64,000 nt of DNA from Acanthosepion pharaonis (GCA_903632075.3 CAHIKZ030005408.1:1217001-1281000), one strand, 5' to 3'. Positions 30,029 through 39,946 are shown, counted from the stretch's first letter. A program made the numbers and translations. The notes: generated from the sequence alone by a model not told the origin.

Positions 30029-30165
30029 ATTGTCATCCCTAAAACTGTAATTTGGATGAGAAATGATTTACTATCAGTAACGTTTAAATTGATTTTCCAA
30101 AGCATTACAAACAATTGCATACAAGCTGGTTTCGACCATAACCACTTATAAAAATGCAGTACGTG

Positions 30166-30226
30166 ATGTTTGTGTGTGTGTGTGTGTGTGTGCGCGCGCG
30201 CGCGTGTGTATGTCTGTGTGTGTGTA
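30166..30226. repeat. (GT)n/(GC)n microsatellite
   Basis: (GT)n, then GCGCGCGCGCG, then GTGTATGTCTGTGTGTG. The alternating purine-pyrimidine tract could adopt Z-form DNA. Confidence 0.88.
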
Positions 30227-30299
30227 AGCACTCATCAGTTTTGGAAGACTATGGCCTCTACTAGTGTGTTGCAGAAAAAATAGGAATATATAAGTTCGC

Positions 30300-30490
30300 C
30301 CATCGTCCGGTTCATACTCCTCCCCAGTCCTGTGAACAGGAGTAGAGATTTATCTCTTGTTTCTTGCTTAGGATTGGGTTTCCGTTTCCTTCTAAATTAT
30401 TTTCACTCTCTTCTACTCCTAGAATCTCCTTGTGTCTTGGTGGCATTATCGTCTTGCTTAGGATTAACTGGTTTAAAAAAAAAAGCAAAG
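30300..30490 (+). mobile_element. LINE 3' end
   Basis: Matches LINE 3' regions at 25.0 and 45.2 kb: GAACAGGAGTAGAGATTTAT (30337), CTTGTGTCTTGGTGGCATTA (30430) and CTTGCTTAGGATTAACTGGT (30455), then an A-rich tail from 30475. Coding sequence is missing. Confidence 0.55.
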
Positions 30491-30749
30491 ATACCTGCTT
30501 GGACACTGAAAAATCTGCGCAAATGATAAAAAATTCAGATTTTTTAATACATTCTTCGTCGAACTGAAAACTTTTCACTACGTCCTTCTATTAATTTAAT
30601 ATGAATGTTGTTGCTAAAATTGGTATGAATTAAATAAGGGGAATGCTGAAGAGTTTTCGATCAAGTTCACTCCCAAAATTAAAACAACCAAGAATTATAC
30701 GATGATATGATGCTGAAACCGTTTGACTAATAAGTGCATGGCGTCTATT

Positions 30750-31064
30750 TCTTCGATACCCACTGAGTCAATCTGTAGTTTATACTGCAACTCTGCTGAG
30801 TGGACCTCAGTTACAGTTTGTAGGAGAGAGCGTCTAATCAGGCATGATCAGACCAATACACTCAAACCTTCGGTCACAAATGACTAGTGACTTCGACGGC
30901 TTCCAAACAGTTTTATCTACACAGTTCTTACACACAAGGCTTGGATTAACCCGTGTTATGGTTTCCAGGCACTTCACAACTTTTCCGCACGCTGAGATCA
31001 ACTTCAAGACTAACCAGCTATAGTGAGATTTTAACCAGGGCCTCATGGTCGAAAGGATAACGGT
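30750..31064 (-). mobile_element. SINE-3 copy (tRNA-derived)
   Basis: Minus-strand head: CCATGAGGCCCTGGTTAAAATC (about 31047-31028; B box decayed). The body is shared with 39.7 and 42.4 kb: GAGTGTATTGGTCTGATCATGCC, and TCACTAGTCATTTGTGACCG opposite 30873-30892. Its 5' end is interrupted at 31065 by a hAT-type element, so the SINE is older than that insertion. Confidence 0.65.
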
Positions 31065-31724
31065 CAGTGTTTCTCAATCGGTGTTCACCGGAACCCAAGG
31101 TTATCGCAAGAGATCACTAGCGGTTCCACGAGAAACAGTGATAAATAGAATAATGAATTTTTAATTCGTTTTTGTTTAATTTTATATTCTTAATTTTACT
31201 ATACACGTGTGACATATTGTTGGAAAATTCTTGGTTATTATAATAAAGATATCAACTTCTTATATTATCTAAAATTATAATAACTATAAGGAATGTATTT
31301 AGCAATGTCAATATGGCGTCACTGTGAAACCGCCTTCATTGGTTAGTGGACAGGATCGGTACGTGTCGGATTCGTGTATCATTGAGTTATTCACTCGAAT
31401 ACATGACGCATGCACAGTGTCCATATATTATGGTGATTTCTAAGCGTAGCTTAGATATGGCACAAGACCGAAAGTGTGGGGCACCAAGTGAGTATCGAAC
31501 TCACTATTCAGTCGTAATTGATCCATCGAGACAAGCTTATTAACCATTGCAACACGTCGAAGTGACCCGATGTCCATATATTATGCTTACCGCTTGAACC
31601 TCGTTAAAAATATAAAAAAGATATATATTAATAATGGTATAATAATAATTTTATGCGGGGATTCCCTGGGACATGAAAAATATTTCAAGTGTTCCACAAG
31701 GATAAAAAGGTTGAGAAACGCTAG
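31065..31724. mobile_element. hAT-type non-autonomous element carrying a SINE-2
   Basis: Left end CAGTGTTTCTCAATCGG and right end AAGGTTGAGAAACGCTAG are inverted with a one-base slip. CGGAACCC near the left end and GGGATTCCCTGGGACATG near the right are subterminal. No clean 8-bp duplication is visible, so the exact ends are uncertain. SINE-2 at 31440-31568 lies inside. Confidence 0.6.
31440..31568 (-). mobile_element. SINE-2 single copy
   Basis: The minus strand reads CACTTCGACGTGTTGCAATGG, ATAAGCTTGTCTCGATGG, CAATTACGACTGAATAGTGA, then B-box-like GAGTTCGATACTCAC (about 31503-31489), GGTGCCCCACACTTTCGG and CTTGTGCCATATCTAAGC. This matches the tandem units at 17.2 kb. It is a solo unit nested in a hAT-type element. 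Confidence 0.75.
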
Positions 31725-31909
31725 ACTGTAACCATTCAGAGATGTTGTCGCAAACGCCAATGGTTGGGGTTCGAACCGAGTTAAAAACTAAGATTTTAGA
31801 TGCTGATTTTTAAAGCAAACTGTACGCTTCTAATTAAAAGTTTGTAGCAATACAGTATCCCTCCGTTTAAATAACTAAGGTCAACTTACTGTTGTCTATA
31901 TGTCTAAGT

Positions 31910-32367
31910 CAATGATTCCCACCGGTGAGGTGCATACCCCATCGGTGGAACATGGTAATATTTTGGTGGCGCATGCGTAGGATGTGCACCCTTCGGCTTA
32001 CTATATTAACAGTGAAATATTTTCTAATGAGTCTGAGTATTAATGTAAATGCTTGTTAATAGATACGATGTATATACAGTATGCATACATAAAAATATTT
32101 GGTGTGTATGTAATTGGCATACAGGGTATTTCCGTCTCCCCTCATTCGCGTGTCTCGGTCAACAAAGGAGAGGGCGTGATGAATGTCGCTGGAAGAGCCC
32201 ATATGTTGTCGGCCAATCAGCGCGGGTAAACATTAGGTTGCTTCCTTCACGTGAACTGCAGTCAAATTTTGAATATGTAAGAATTAAATATTACAGTGGG
32301 GGGGGGACAGAATTATAGAAATATTAAAGTGGGGGGGGTATGGACCAAAATTGGTTGGAAACCACTG
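31910..32367. mobile_element. hAT-type non-autonomous element, 458 bp, perfect 8-bp duplication
   Basis: Perfect GTCTAAGT direct repeats at 31902-31909 and 32368-32375. Terminal inverted repeats CAATGATTCCCACC and GGTTGGAAACCACTG. GC-rich subterminal tract near the left end (GGTGAGGTGCATACCCC) and G runs at 32297 and 32328. An 89-codon frame across it has no hAT domain. Best-delimited hAT-type copy in the window. Confidence 0.82.
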
Positions 32368-32519
32368 GTCTAAGTGTTTATAAGTGGATGACGAGCGGTC
32401 AGCATGATGACATGCCATGACACTTAGCAGTGATAAGCATCGTTAACTTCTAATAACTGTTTTTGATAAACGCAGTCACTTTGGTCACGAGATTTCACTG
32501 ACGAGACAGTTAAGATTAT

Positions 32520-32990
32520 CTTGTCATTACTCCCGGATTTCTTTTGATCTTAATCCTCTCCCCAACCCTGAGGACAGAAAAGATGATATCACATGACGCA
32601 TCTCTCTTCCCTGGATAGAGTAATTCATGTTGCCTATCAGTAATACTCCCCGGCACAGGAGTTCGCTATTAGAAATGGAGTAAATTTTTCTCCTCATTTT
32701 AAATGAGAGAAGACGCTTGGTGCAGGGGATTCTAACCTTGCAGCAGCACATTCTTCATTACACTAAGAGAGGAGAGATCGGTGTAATATCAACGCCAGCT
32801 TGACAGTGGTTGTGGGGACAGGGCAATTTTTGTCCTTGGCCCATATGCATACGCATGAGTATGATGTTCTCCACGTAAAACAAAACATGTCTTAGTGGAG
32901 AGGTAGGGTAAATACTCACCTGAAATATCCGTGGGGAATCTCTCCTCTCAAACCTACCATCCAAAGAAACACTATTCCTTGGTTCCACTT
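32520..32990. other. Unassigned DNA, balanced composition
   Basis: Short frames on the minus strand (32527-32751 and 32758-32988) show no domain. AGAGAGGAGAGATC (32766) and its complement GATTTCCCC...CTCTCCTCTC region (32935) may be a weak inverted pair. Not repeated elsewhere here. Confidence 0.35.
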
Positions 32991-33150
32991 TTTCTAGCCT
33001 TCACAGTTAGGACCGATTTTCTGTCATCTGTTAAAACATTTCCCAGATATTTGAATTTTTCTGTACTTGTTTGATGCTGACAACTCTAATTTGCATCTTC
33101 TGCTCTTGCTGACAACTATACTTTGTCTTCTTGCAGTTGAAAGAGAAACG
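32990..33150 (-). mobile_element. RTE-type LINE scrap
   Basis: The minus-strand translation KTKYSCQQEQKMQIRVVSIKQVQKNSNIWEMF, then LTDDRKS-like residues, matches the RTE block KTK.M......IRV....I.QVQKF.YLG..LT.D. It has frameshifts. It is followed upstream by the (GAA)-rich minisatellite. Confidence 0.55.
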
Positions 33151-33300
33151 GAGTAGAAAGAAGAAGAAAAAGAAAGAGAAACGGAGTATAAAGAAGAAGA
33201 AAGAGAGTTGAAAGAAAAGAAGTTGAAAGGTGAAGAAGAAGAAGAAAGAGAAACGGAGTAGAAAGAAGAAGAAGAAATGGGATATAAAATACAAGAGCAA
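33140..33300 (+). repeat. GAA-rich minisatellite
   Basis: Four or so irregular units of the form (GAA)n followed by ACGGAGTAGAAA. Related to the larger array at 35858-36440. Open frames on the minus strand here (Phe/Ser-rich) are compositional. Confidence 0.8.
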
Positions 33301-33604
33301 TCGTAAGATTGGCTATAGTAAATATTCCGTTCAGCACCTAAGATTTGCTTGTGCATTGCCTGACCTGAACCACTTGGGAATGTCCCCTAGGAGCAGATAT
33401 ACTATGTATGAGCGGGAGGAGCTTCATGTTTGGTATGCCGAAAGGGTTCTTTTAAAGGATGAGGCAGACTAGGCGACTTGGAAGTCATCTCTTGATACTT
33501 CGGAGTAACCGCAGTCGGAGACAGTCTGAACAGTCTGGTTTGCCTCACCTGGCGTATTTCTATCTAAGCCCCATCTGTAAGGTTAGGCGATGTTTTTAAG
33601 AAAA

Positions 33605-33840
33605 ATGTCACAGCATCGCGCATATTTGGCTGTGATGCATGTACCTGGCATACACTTATCAGACAGGGTGTCATGGCGGGTACATTGGGCTTCGTATATT
33701 TGTACCACAGTGTCACTTTGTTGGTGGTCTGCTTTTTCGCTCAATAATAATAATAAAAATGAAGAAGATGAAGATGATGAAGATAAAGAAGAAGAAGAAA
33801 TGGGATATAAAGAAGAAGAATGAGGAAGAGTAGAAGGAAG
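33605..33840 (+). repeat. Repeat module ending in TAA/GAA microsatellite
   Basis: ATATTTGGCTGTGATGCATG (33624) to GTCATGGCGGGTACATTGGG (33670) recurs at 35229-35310. The module ends TTTTTCGCTCAATAATAATA, then a (GAA)/(GAT) tract to 33840. Function unknown. Confidence 0.6.
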
Positions 33841-33849
33841 AGGATAAGT

Positions 33850-34085
33850 TTTCCACTATACTACGTACACTGTAGCGAGCCACCTTCATCCCCTTCAAAT
33901 CTCTGCTTTGTTGAACCGACTCCCAAGATCACGACAATCTTAACGGTTAACCTGTTCAAGTCTAGGGTTAACTGCTATCTTCCCCACAGACCAGCATAAA
34001 CTCTACTTCTTACTCTGTACCTCTCTACCTTGAGTGGCTCTTATGCACTTTCCTCGCCGATCTCCATTACACTACCAACACAAAA
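33850..34085 (+). mobile_element. LINE-B 3' end
   Basis: CACTGTAGCGAGCCACCTTC (33869), GAACCGACTCCCAAGATCAC (33915), GTTCAAGTCTAGGGTTAACT (33953) and CTTGAGTGGCTCTTATGCAC (34029) correspond in order to the LINE-B C-terminus and following sequence at 44.1-44.4 kb. The expected open frame is broken. Confidence 0.65.
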
Positions 34086-34089
34086 TACT

Positions 34090-34990
34090 GAAAGAAAATG
34101 GCCGATAATGAACTAGCTGAATGCAAGAACATGGCCGTATTTTCAGACATGTTGAAACTAACTTATTCTTTATTTTATATTTTTGCTAGAACTGTTAACC
34201 GTATTTTTTGCTCGAGACGCCACAAAACCCAGCCCAGCTGATAGGGTTGGTGTTCCCGTTCTTTTGTTAAAAGGAAATGTTTGATTTGCATTCGTTGGAA
34301 CTGACAGGTATCGAGTGACGATGTCGTTTTTATGCCATTCGGTCACCGGAAGCTAAGAGCAGTCAAGTAGAACGCCTGGCGCTGTGTGCAGGCTATAGTC
34401 AACAAAAGTAACATGGCATTCGGCTGGGGATGCGTTCGTAAGAATTGTTCAGGGGATACTCAGACCACACCCTTTTAATTACAATGCTTCATTGAACATT
34501 ATATATTCGTCTTTTGTTGTTCGTATTCATTCCTTTCTTTGTGTCGTGCGTCCATTGCTTTAATAAGTTTTTTTTTTTTTTATTTTTCTCTCGATTGCAT
34601 ATTCACAAAACCACGATTTATATTTCCCTCAAAAGCTGGGGATTGTCGCCAGCAGCACAACACGAATCAAAAATAAATATTTCACAAATATGCTCTCTCA
34701 GAATTATAAATATAGAGCCTCACACTTGGAAGTGCTTTTATCTGTTTTATTTTTTATTTTATTTTTTTATTTTTTTAGCTAACTAATATTAAATGGCTAT
34801 ACTGTTTTCATCTACGTATTACTTGCTATATATATATTTATAAGTTTATATAAAATTTGAGCTTTGAATCTGCGTTTAAATTAGCGTTCCTCCCATGAGA
34901 ACCAGCATATTTTTTTTTTCAAAACAAAAGTAATAATTCGTGCCTGATGAGTTGGTAGAACAACGAAACCTTAAGTTGCACTTCAAACAT
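34090..34990. other. Unassigned DNA
   Basis: No repeat or coding signature. 34190-34480 has more balanced composition and is not repeated here. Poly-T at 34566 and T/A-rich tract at 34740. Confidence 0.35.
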
Positions 34991-35001
34991 AGGTATATGT
35001 A

Positions 35002-35007
<6 letters not shown>

Positions 35008-35044
<37 letters not shown>
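35008..35044. repeat. (TA)n microsatellite
   Basis: About 35 bp of TA. Confidence 0.9.
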
Positions 35045-35048
<4 letters not shown>

Positions 35049-35224
35049 TGGATTAAATCCGACAAATATTTTAATATAAAGGGTGTCCTAGTAACTTGGA
35101 CCGATTTTAAATGTGAATTAAGTTTAAGCGTCTAATGATTTTTTCTTTTTCTTTCAAATTTAAAATCTGAAGTGTTTGGCAATTTCAAACTTAGAAAGCT
35201 TAACAATCAAACAACGTGTTAAAT

Positions 35225-35310
35225 TTGGATATTTGGCTGTGATGAATGTACCTGGTATACCCTTATCAGACGGGGTGTCATGGCGGGTACATTGGGCTTC
35301 ATACGCAGAT
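35225..35310 (+). repeat. Second copy of the 33.6-kb repeat module
   Basis: ATATTTGGCTGTGATGAATG, CCTGGTATACCCTTATCAGA and TGTCATGGCGGGTACATTGG match 33620-33700 closely and end abruptly at TTCATACGCAG. Confidence 0.65.
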
Positions 35311-35314
35311 GATA

Positions 35315-35855
35315 CAGGACCTCCTAGACCTGGAACTATATACTCCTATCCGAAATGATGATTGTCCATGATTTTTCCCCTGCAAATTTTGTTTCCAATG
35401 TTATATTCCCGGGCATTCTTTAATCTATTTTATTTAATACTGGATTTTTTGTTTTCCTTTACGTTCCATACAAAACTAACAAGTTTTTCTACAACTCTTC
35501 TATCTTGTAATCGTAAAAGAGGATCGATAATTGTACCACCTTTTCTTAAAACTGGTCTCCATGAACTCGATGTCTATTTTCTCCCATGATCCTTTTTGTG
35601 TTGCCTTTTGTGACTTGTTGTCTGACTAAATCATCTCGGCAGAAACCGTTGTTGAAAGAGGGTCAGGCTTTCTGATATTTTACATATAATTTTGCCCTAC
35701 ATTTTCGTTCTATAAAGAAAAAGTATTGAGCACTCTTTTTTTTATGCATAGGATTTTTGCTATAAATCAAATTCCCAATTAAATGGTATATTTTGGGGTT
35801 TGTCTTTTTAGTTAATATGTCAACGTAGAATAATATTTAAATTGACAGTTAATTG
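35315..35855. other. Unassigned DNA
   Basis: No repeat or domain recognised; short open frames only. Confidence 0.35.
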
Positions 35856-35857
35856 TC

Positions 35858-36440
35858 AAGAAGAAGAAGAAGACGAAATGGAGTAGAATTAAGAAGAAGA
35901 AGAAGAAATGGAGTAGAATTAAGAAGAAGAAGAAATAGAATTAAGAAGAAGAAGAAGAAATGGAGTAGAATTAAGAAGAAGAAGAAGAAGAAATGGAGTA
36001 GAATTAAGAAGAAGAAGAAGAAGAAATGGAGTAGAATTAAGAAGAAGAAGAAGAAGAAATGGAGTAGAATTAAGAAGAAGAAGAAATGGAGTAGAATTAA
36101 GAAGAAGAAGAAATGGAGTAGAATTAAGAAGAAGAAGAAGAAATGGAGTAAATAAGAAGAAGAAGAAGAAGAAAGAAATGGAGTAGAATTAAGAAGAAGA
36201 AATGGAGTAGAATTAAGAAGAAGAAAAAGAAATGGAGTAGAATTAAGAAGAAGAAGAAGAAATGGAGTAGAATTAAGAAGAAGAAATAATGCTGTATGAA
36301 GAAGAAGAAGAAATAATGCTGTATGAAGAAGAAGAAGAAATAATGCTGTATGAAGAAGAAGAAGAAATAATGCTGTATGAAGAAGAAGAAGAAATGGTGT
36401 AGAAAGAAAAAGAAAGAAAATAAGAAATGGAATAGAAAGA
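35858..36440 (+). repeat. GAA-based minisatellite, two unit types
   Basis: From 35858 to about 36282, about 14 units of (GAA)2-6 followed by ATGGAGTAGAATTAA. From about 36283 to 36385, four units of (GAA)n with ATAATGCTGTAT. The end is degenerate. The strand is almost pure purine, which suits intramolecular triplex formation. The lysine/arginine-rich frame at 35853-36155 follows from the repeat and is not a gene. Confidence 0.9.
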
Positions 36441-36839
36441 GGAAAAGGAAAAGCAGGTATATAAAATCGAAAGATGCAGCTTAGATTTTAAAAAAGGAAC
36501 TGATTCTTCAAATATTCACGAACAGACGAAATTGAGCCTCAATGACAATAAATAATAAGTACAAAATACAACAAAAAAAAGAAACAAAGAATATTATAAA
36601 AAGAGTCCATCGTTTACGGATCAATGTATGCGTGTTTGTGTCTTTTATTCGGTTGGATGCTTGGATCACTTGATATCTATCTATACGCTCGTGTGTGCGT
36701 ACGCGCGTGTGTCCACAGAGGCGGTCATGTGTATCCGATTGTATCCGAAGCTGATTGGAGACAACAAACTTATCCACCCCTCAATGCGTCACATACAAAT
36801 CATGGGAGAAGAAAACTCGATGTCATATATTAAGGTTAA

Positions 36840-36948
36840 ATTAGTTTGGCACAAGGCTATAATTATGGGATTCCCAGTGTGGATTGAACTCTCTACTCTG
36901 TAGCAATGATCAACCAAACTAGCTCGCTAACCACTGCCATCTACCGAC
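36840..36948 (-). mobile_element. SINE-2-related tRNA-like copy
   Basis: The minus strand has GTAGATGGCAGTGGTTAGCG (A-box-like), CAGAGTAGAGAGTTCAATCC (B-box-like), CACTGGGAATCCCATAATTA and AGCCTTGTGCCAAAC, the same order as SINE-2 but more diverged. Confidence 0.6.
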
Positions 36949-36964
36949 AGACAAACACTTTGTA

Positions 36965-37640
36965 TAACTGCGCATCAACTCTTTATGAGTCATTTAATGC
37001 CGAAATTTCATTTTCTTGGGAGCTTTAAAGTAATAAAATATGATATATGTTATTCTGCTTTCACAATTGAATACATGGTAGATGATACTCAGCTTTCGTT
37101 CATATACATGTATGTGTGCACATGATTACTAGAGGCGGTGATATCTGTGTTATATGTTGTAATTTTGTTGAAGTTATATATTGGAATACAGTTTGATTTC
37201 TTTAAGAAATTGTAGGATATTATATGAACTAATGTTATGAAAGGGTTCTTTCATAGTTGTTGTTTGGTTGAATTTGTTTAGCGGCATATTAACCTCTGTG
37301 GATTATTTAATATCGAAATCTAAATATTTTGAATACAATTTTATGACTTCAACTACATACAAAATGTATTGTTTGTCGTTGTGCTATAAAATGTATTACT
37401 GGTCATTCTGCTATGAAATATGTACTGTTGGACATTTATTGATATAAAAATGTTTTGCTAGTAATTTTACTATAAAACTGTATATTTATACCTTTATAGC
37501 CTTTTTTTTTTTCTTTGGGGGTGCACTATTTGCCCATAGATGGGATTTTAACAGGTGCTACCACTCCAGGTCAGGGTGAACCTGTGAACAACAGCAATTA
37601 AGAGGCGACTCCCCGCTCCTCAAAACAGACGAAAACTCGA
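36965..37640 (+). repeat. Rep-D copy 7, complete composite E then D
   Basis: Unit E starts at GCGCATCAACTCTTTATGAG (36970), with GTAGATGATACTCAGC (37078), and ends at the palindrome ATGAAAGGGTTCTTTCAT (37236-37253). Unit D starts GTTTAGCGGCATATTAACC (37277) and holds GAATACAATTTTATG (about 37330), the empty target site for the 1-kb foldback. Then come internal units and the tail (CTATTTGCCCATAGATGGG 37527; CTCCAGGTCAGGGTGAACC 37564). The most complete copy. Confidence 0.75.
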
Positions 37641-37659
37641 TGCGTGGAATCGATTAAAC

Positions 37660-37865
37660 GATTCTTTGAAAATGGTTTCTACTTTTAGAGGTTGACTGGC
37701 TAGCAAGAAGCTGGAAGAGAGTTCCATAAATGATAAATGTGAGAACGACTATTTGAAAATGGTTTCTATTTATTTCTGATGAACCTAATACTGACTGAAT
37801 CATTTTTTTAATCATTTCACCCCAAGCAAGGAAATAAAGCCACTAAGATGCAAGGTGTCTGATAT
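37660..37865 (-). mobile_element. LINE-A 3' end, rearranged
   Basis: AATCATTTCACCCCAAGCAAG (37809) and AAAGCCACTAAGATGCAAGG (37835) are the LINE-A terminus on the minus strand. Upstream GCTAGCAAGAAGCTGGAAGA (37700) equals the region encoding LPASCF. The stretch between, usually about 150 bp, is replaced, so an internal rearrangement is likely. Confidence 0.55.
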
Positions 37866-37992
37866 TGGTCTCAATTTCTTTTTTCATTTCTTTTCGGGAT
37901 TTTATTCTTCTCTAAGGTGTTATCTCTTCCGTTAAGTCGTCTATGGTCACACAAACACAGTTCTTTTTCATTAGTAGTAGCAGTAGTAGTAG

Positions 37993-37993
<1 letters not shown>

Positions 37994-38050
<57 letters not shown>
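37994..38050. repeat. (TA)n microsatellite
   Basis: About 57 bp of TA, preceded by AGTAGTAGCAGTAGTAG. Confidence 0.92.
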
Positions 38051-38056
<6 letters not shown>

Positions 38057-38310
38057 TGGAAAAAAATTGGCTTGAAGATGGAACAAAGCATGGTACTTTA
38101 ATTCAATTTAATTCAAATAATTGAAGTTTTCGGGTCTTGTTTTGAAACATGAGAACTCTTATGTAGCGATGTATCATATTTTTAAATAAATAATTATATT
38201 TATGCTCTACTTTTGTATCGAGCACTATTTTTTAAAAATAATAACAAAAATACTAAAGAACTTTGGAATATTTACCTAACGAGTTCTTTCCTATTTTCTA
38301 TATATTTTTA

Positions 38311-38336
38311 CATATATATATATATATATATATATA
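38311..38336. repeat. (TA)n microsatellite
   Basis: About 26 bp of TA directly outside the foldback element. Confidence 0.85.
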
Positions 38337-38602
38337 TTAAAGACATTTTTATGTTTAACGTTCTTTTTTTATAGATACAAGTATTTAAGTAAATGCTCTG
38401 TTTATAATAAACAGTATTAAATAACATTTACCGGCCTGAATGTCGAGAAATTTTCATAGAAAATATTCGTTCTTTGACAGGATTCGAACCTGCATCCTAT
38501 TCGTCATTTACGCTGAAAATTTCTCGGACATTCCTGTTTATTATAAACAGAGCATTTACTTAAAATACTTATGGAAACGTTAAACATAAAAATGTCTTTA
38601 AT
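38336..38602 (-). mobile_element. Foldback element with tRNA-like core, copy 1
   Basis: Outer ends ATTAAAGACATTTTTATG and CATAAAAATGTCTTTAAT are inverted repeats. Arms continue inward with GTAAATGCTCTGTTTATAAT, and its complement near 38545. Between the arms, the minus strand has tRNA-like AGGATGCAGGTTCGAATCC with a perfect B box GGTTCGAATCC (38490-38480). Flanked by (TA)n on the left. Confidence 0.7.
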
Positions 38603-38739
38603 AAATAAATTGTCGGACTTTGTCCATGTCTTAATATATGACGTCATTTGTTTTACATTTAATACGCCAGAGCAGTTATGAATGTACGAGATTCATGGAA
38701 GATTGAAGTTTATAAGCAGTAAATTCGACCTTGTCTACC

Positions 38740-38983
38740 AAACGCATGGCCGATCGGTAAGGCACGTCAGCGTAAATGACGGTTCCGTATAGGATGCAGG
38801 TTCGAATCCTGTCAAAGAACAAATATTTTCTATGAAAATTTCTCGGACATTCAGGCTGGTAAATGTTATTTAATACTGTTTATTATAAACAGAGCATTTA
38901 CTTAAATACTTGTATCTATAAAAAAAAAAGAACGTTAAACATAAAAAATGTCTTTAATAAATAAATTGTCGGACTTTGTCCAT

Positions 38984-38985
<2 letters not shown>
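38740..38985 (+). mobile_element. tRNA-headed SINE related to the foldback, copy 2
   Basis: The tRNA-like head at 38744-38820 begins GCATGGCCGATCGGTAAGGC (A box GGCCGATCGGT) and has a perfect B box GGTTCGAATCC at 38799-38809. The body then equals one arm of the foldback: ATTTCTCGGACATTCAGGC, CTGTTTATTATAAACAGAGC and AACGTTAAACATAAAAAATG. It lacks the opposite arm, so it looks like the ordinary SINE from which the palindromic copy arose. Confidence 0.72.

Positions 38986-38991
<6 letters not shown>

Positions 38992-39032
<41 letters not shown>
38992..39032. repeat. (TA)n microsatellite
   Basis: About 40 bp of TA directly following the SINE tail. Confidence 0.9.
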
Positions 39033-39038
<6 letters not shown>

Positions 39039-39039
39039 T

Positions 39040-39640
39040 ATTGGGAAAAACAAGACTGCTCACGGGCACACACGCGAACCCTACACAACACAGGAAGTGT
39101 GTGCGTGTGATTGTATGTATGTATGTGTGTATGTATATGTGTATACTAATTCCTTATAATAAGACAGTTGTATTTATAGAGAGGGAATATACGTATACAT
39201 ACGCATGTTGAAAAAACACAAAAAAATGGAAATAGATCTAAGAACACACAGAGGTTATTAAAAGATAAGAATATAGATATCTTTACTCACCCTTTCTCGG
39301 ACCAATCTTAATTGTTTTATTACCCTTTACGCAGAAGAACTTTTTCACTGCCAGTTCAAGGAAGACATTTGGGTCACTAACATACACAAAAAAAAAGAAT
39401 GTCTAATCTCGAGAATATTTCACATCGAAAAACAAGAAAAATTAATTCCTTTTAATATGTGGAAATCTCCACTCTTTGCCTGATGACCGCAAGACCGGAA
39501 ACACGTGTAGCAAAAGTATGGAAAATAAAACATAATATATTTTTTAAAAACATCTACATTACAACGAGAAAACGTTTGCAGTTTCACTCTTCTTTTTAAG
39601 ATAGACACTTTTCTCTCGTTGGAACAACTATAACCTCTTC
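39040..39640. other. Unassigned DNA
   Basis: A GTAT-rich stretch at 39105-39140. No domain or shared repeat. Confidence 0.35.
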
Positions 39641-39654
39641 CCTTGTTCAACGCC

Positions 39655-39884
39655 TACAGAGCCCACCTTTGGTTCCTACTGCAAATATGCTGAACAGACC
39701 TTAGTTATAGTTTCTAGAAGAGTGTGTTATCTAGCGTGATCAACAATTTGAACAAGGCAAGAACGCTCAAGGCCTCGGCCACGATGACTTGTGACTTCGT
39801 GCTAGCACAGCTATCGACAGCCTCCAAGTGTTCCGTCTACCCAATTTCACTCACAAGGCTTGGGTTACCCCGTGGTATGTTTTT

Positions 39885-39885
<1 letters not shown>
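39655..39885 (-). mobile_element. SINE-3 copy, truncated head
   Basis: Shares with 30.8 and 42.4 kb GTGTGTTATCTAGCGTGATC (39721), CAACAATTTGAACAAGGC (39740) and CGGCCACGATGACTTGTGAC (39776). The tRNA-like head is missing; (CA)n(TA)n at 39886-39942 follows. Confidence 0.65.

Positions 39886-39942
<57 letters not shown>
39886..39942. repeat. Compound (CA)n(TA)n microsatellite
   Basis: (CA)n about 16 bp, then (TA)n about 40 bp. Confidence 0.9.

Positions 39943-39944
<2 letters not shown>

Positions 39945-39946
<2 letters not shown>

Noticed and set aside
35070..35100. GGGTGTCCTAGTAACTTGGACC as a mariner end
   Set aside because: Only one end is seen; no inverted partner or transposase scrap within reach.
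35853..36155. Lys/Arg-rich frame as a nucleic-acid-binding protein
   Set aside because: It is a translation of (GAA)n ATGGAGTAGAATTAA units with no other content.
38744..38820. Functional tRNA gene
   Set aside because: The B box is perfect, but I cannot form a regular cloverleaf with a 7-bp acceptor stem, and the sequence continues into a repeated SINE body.
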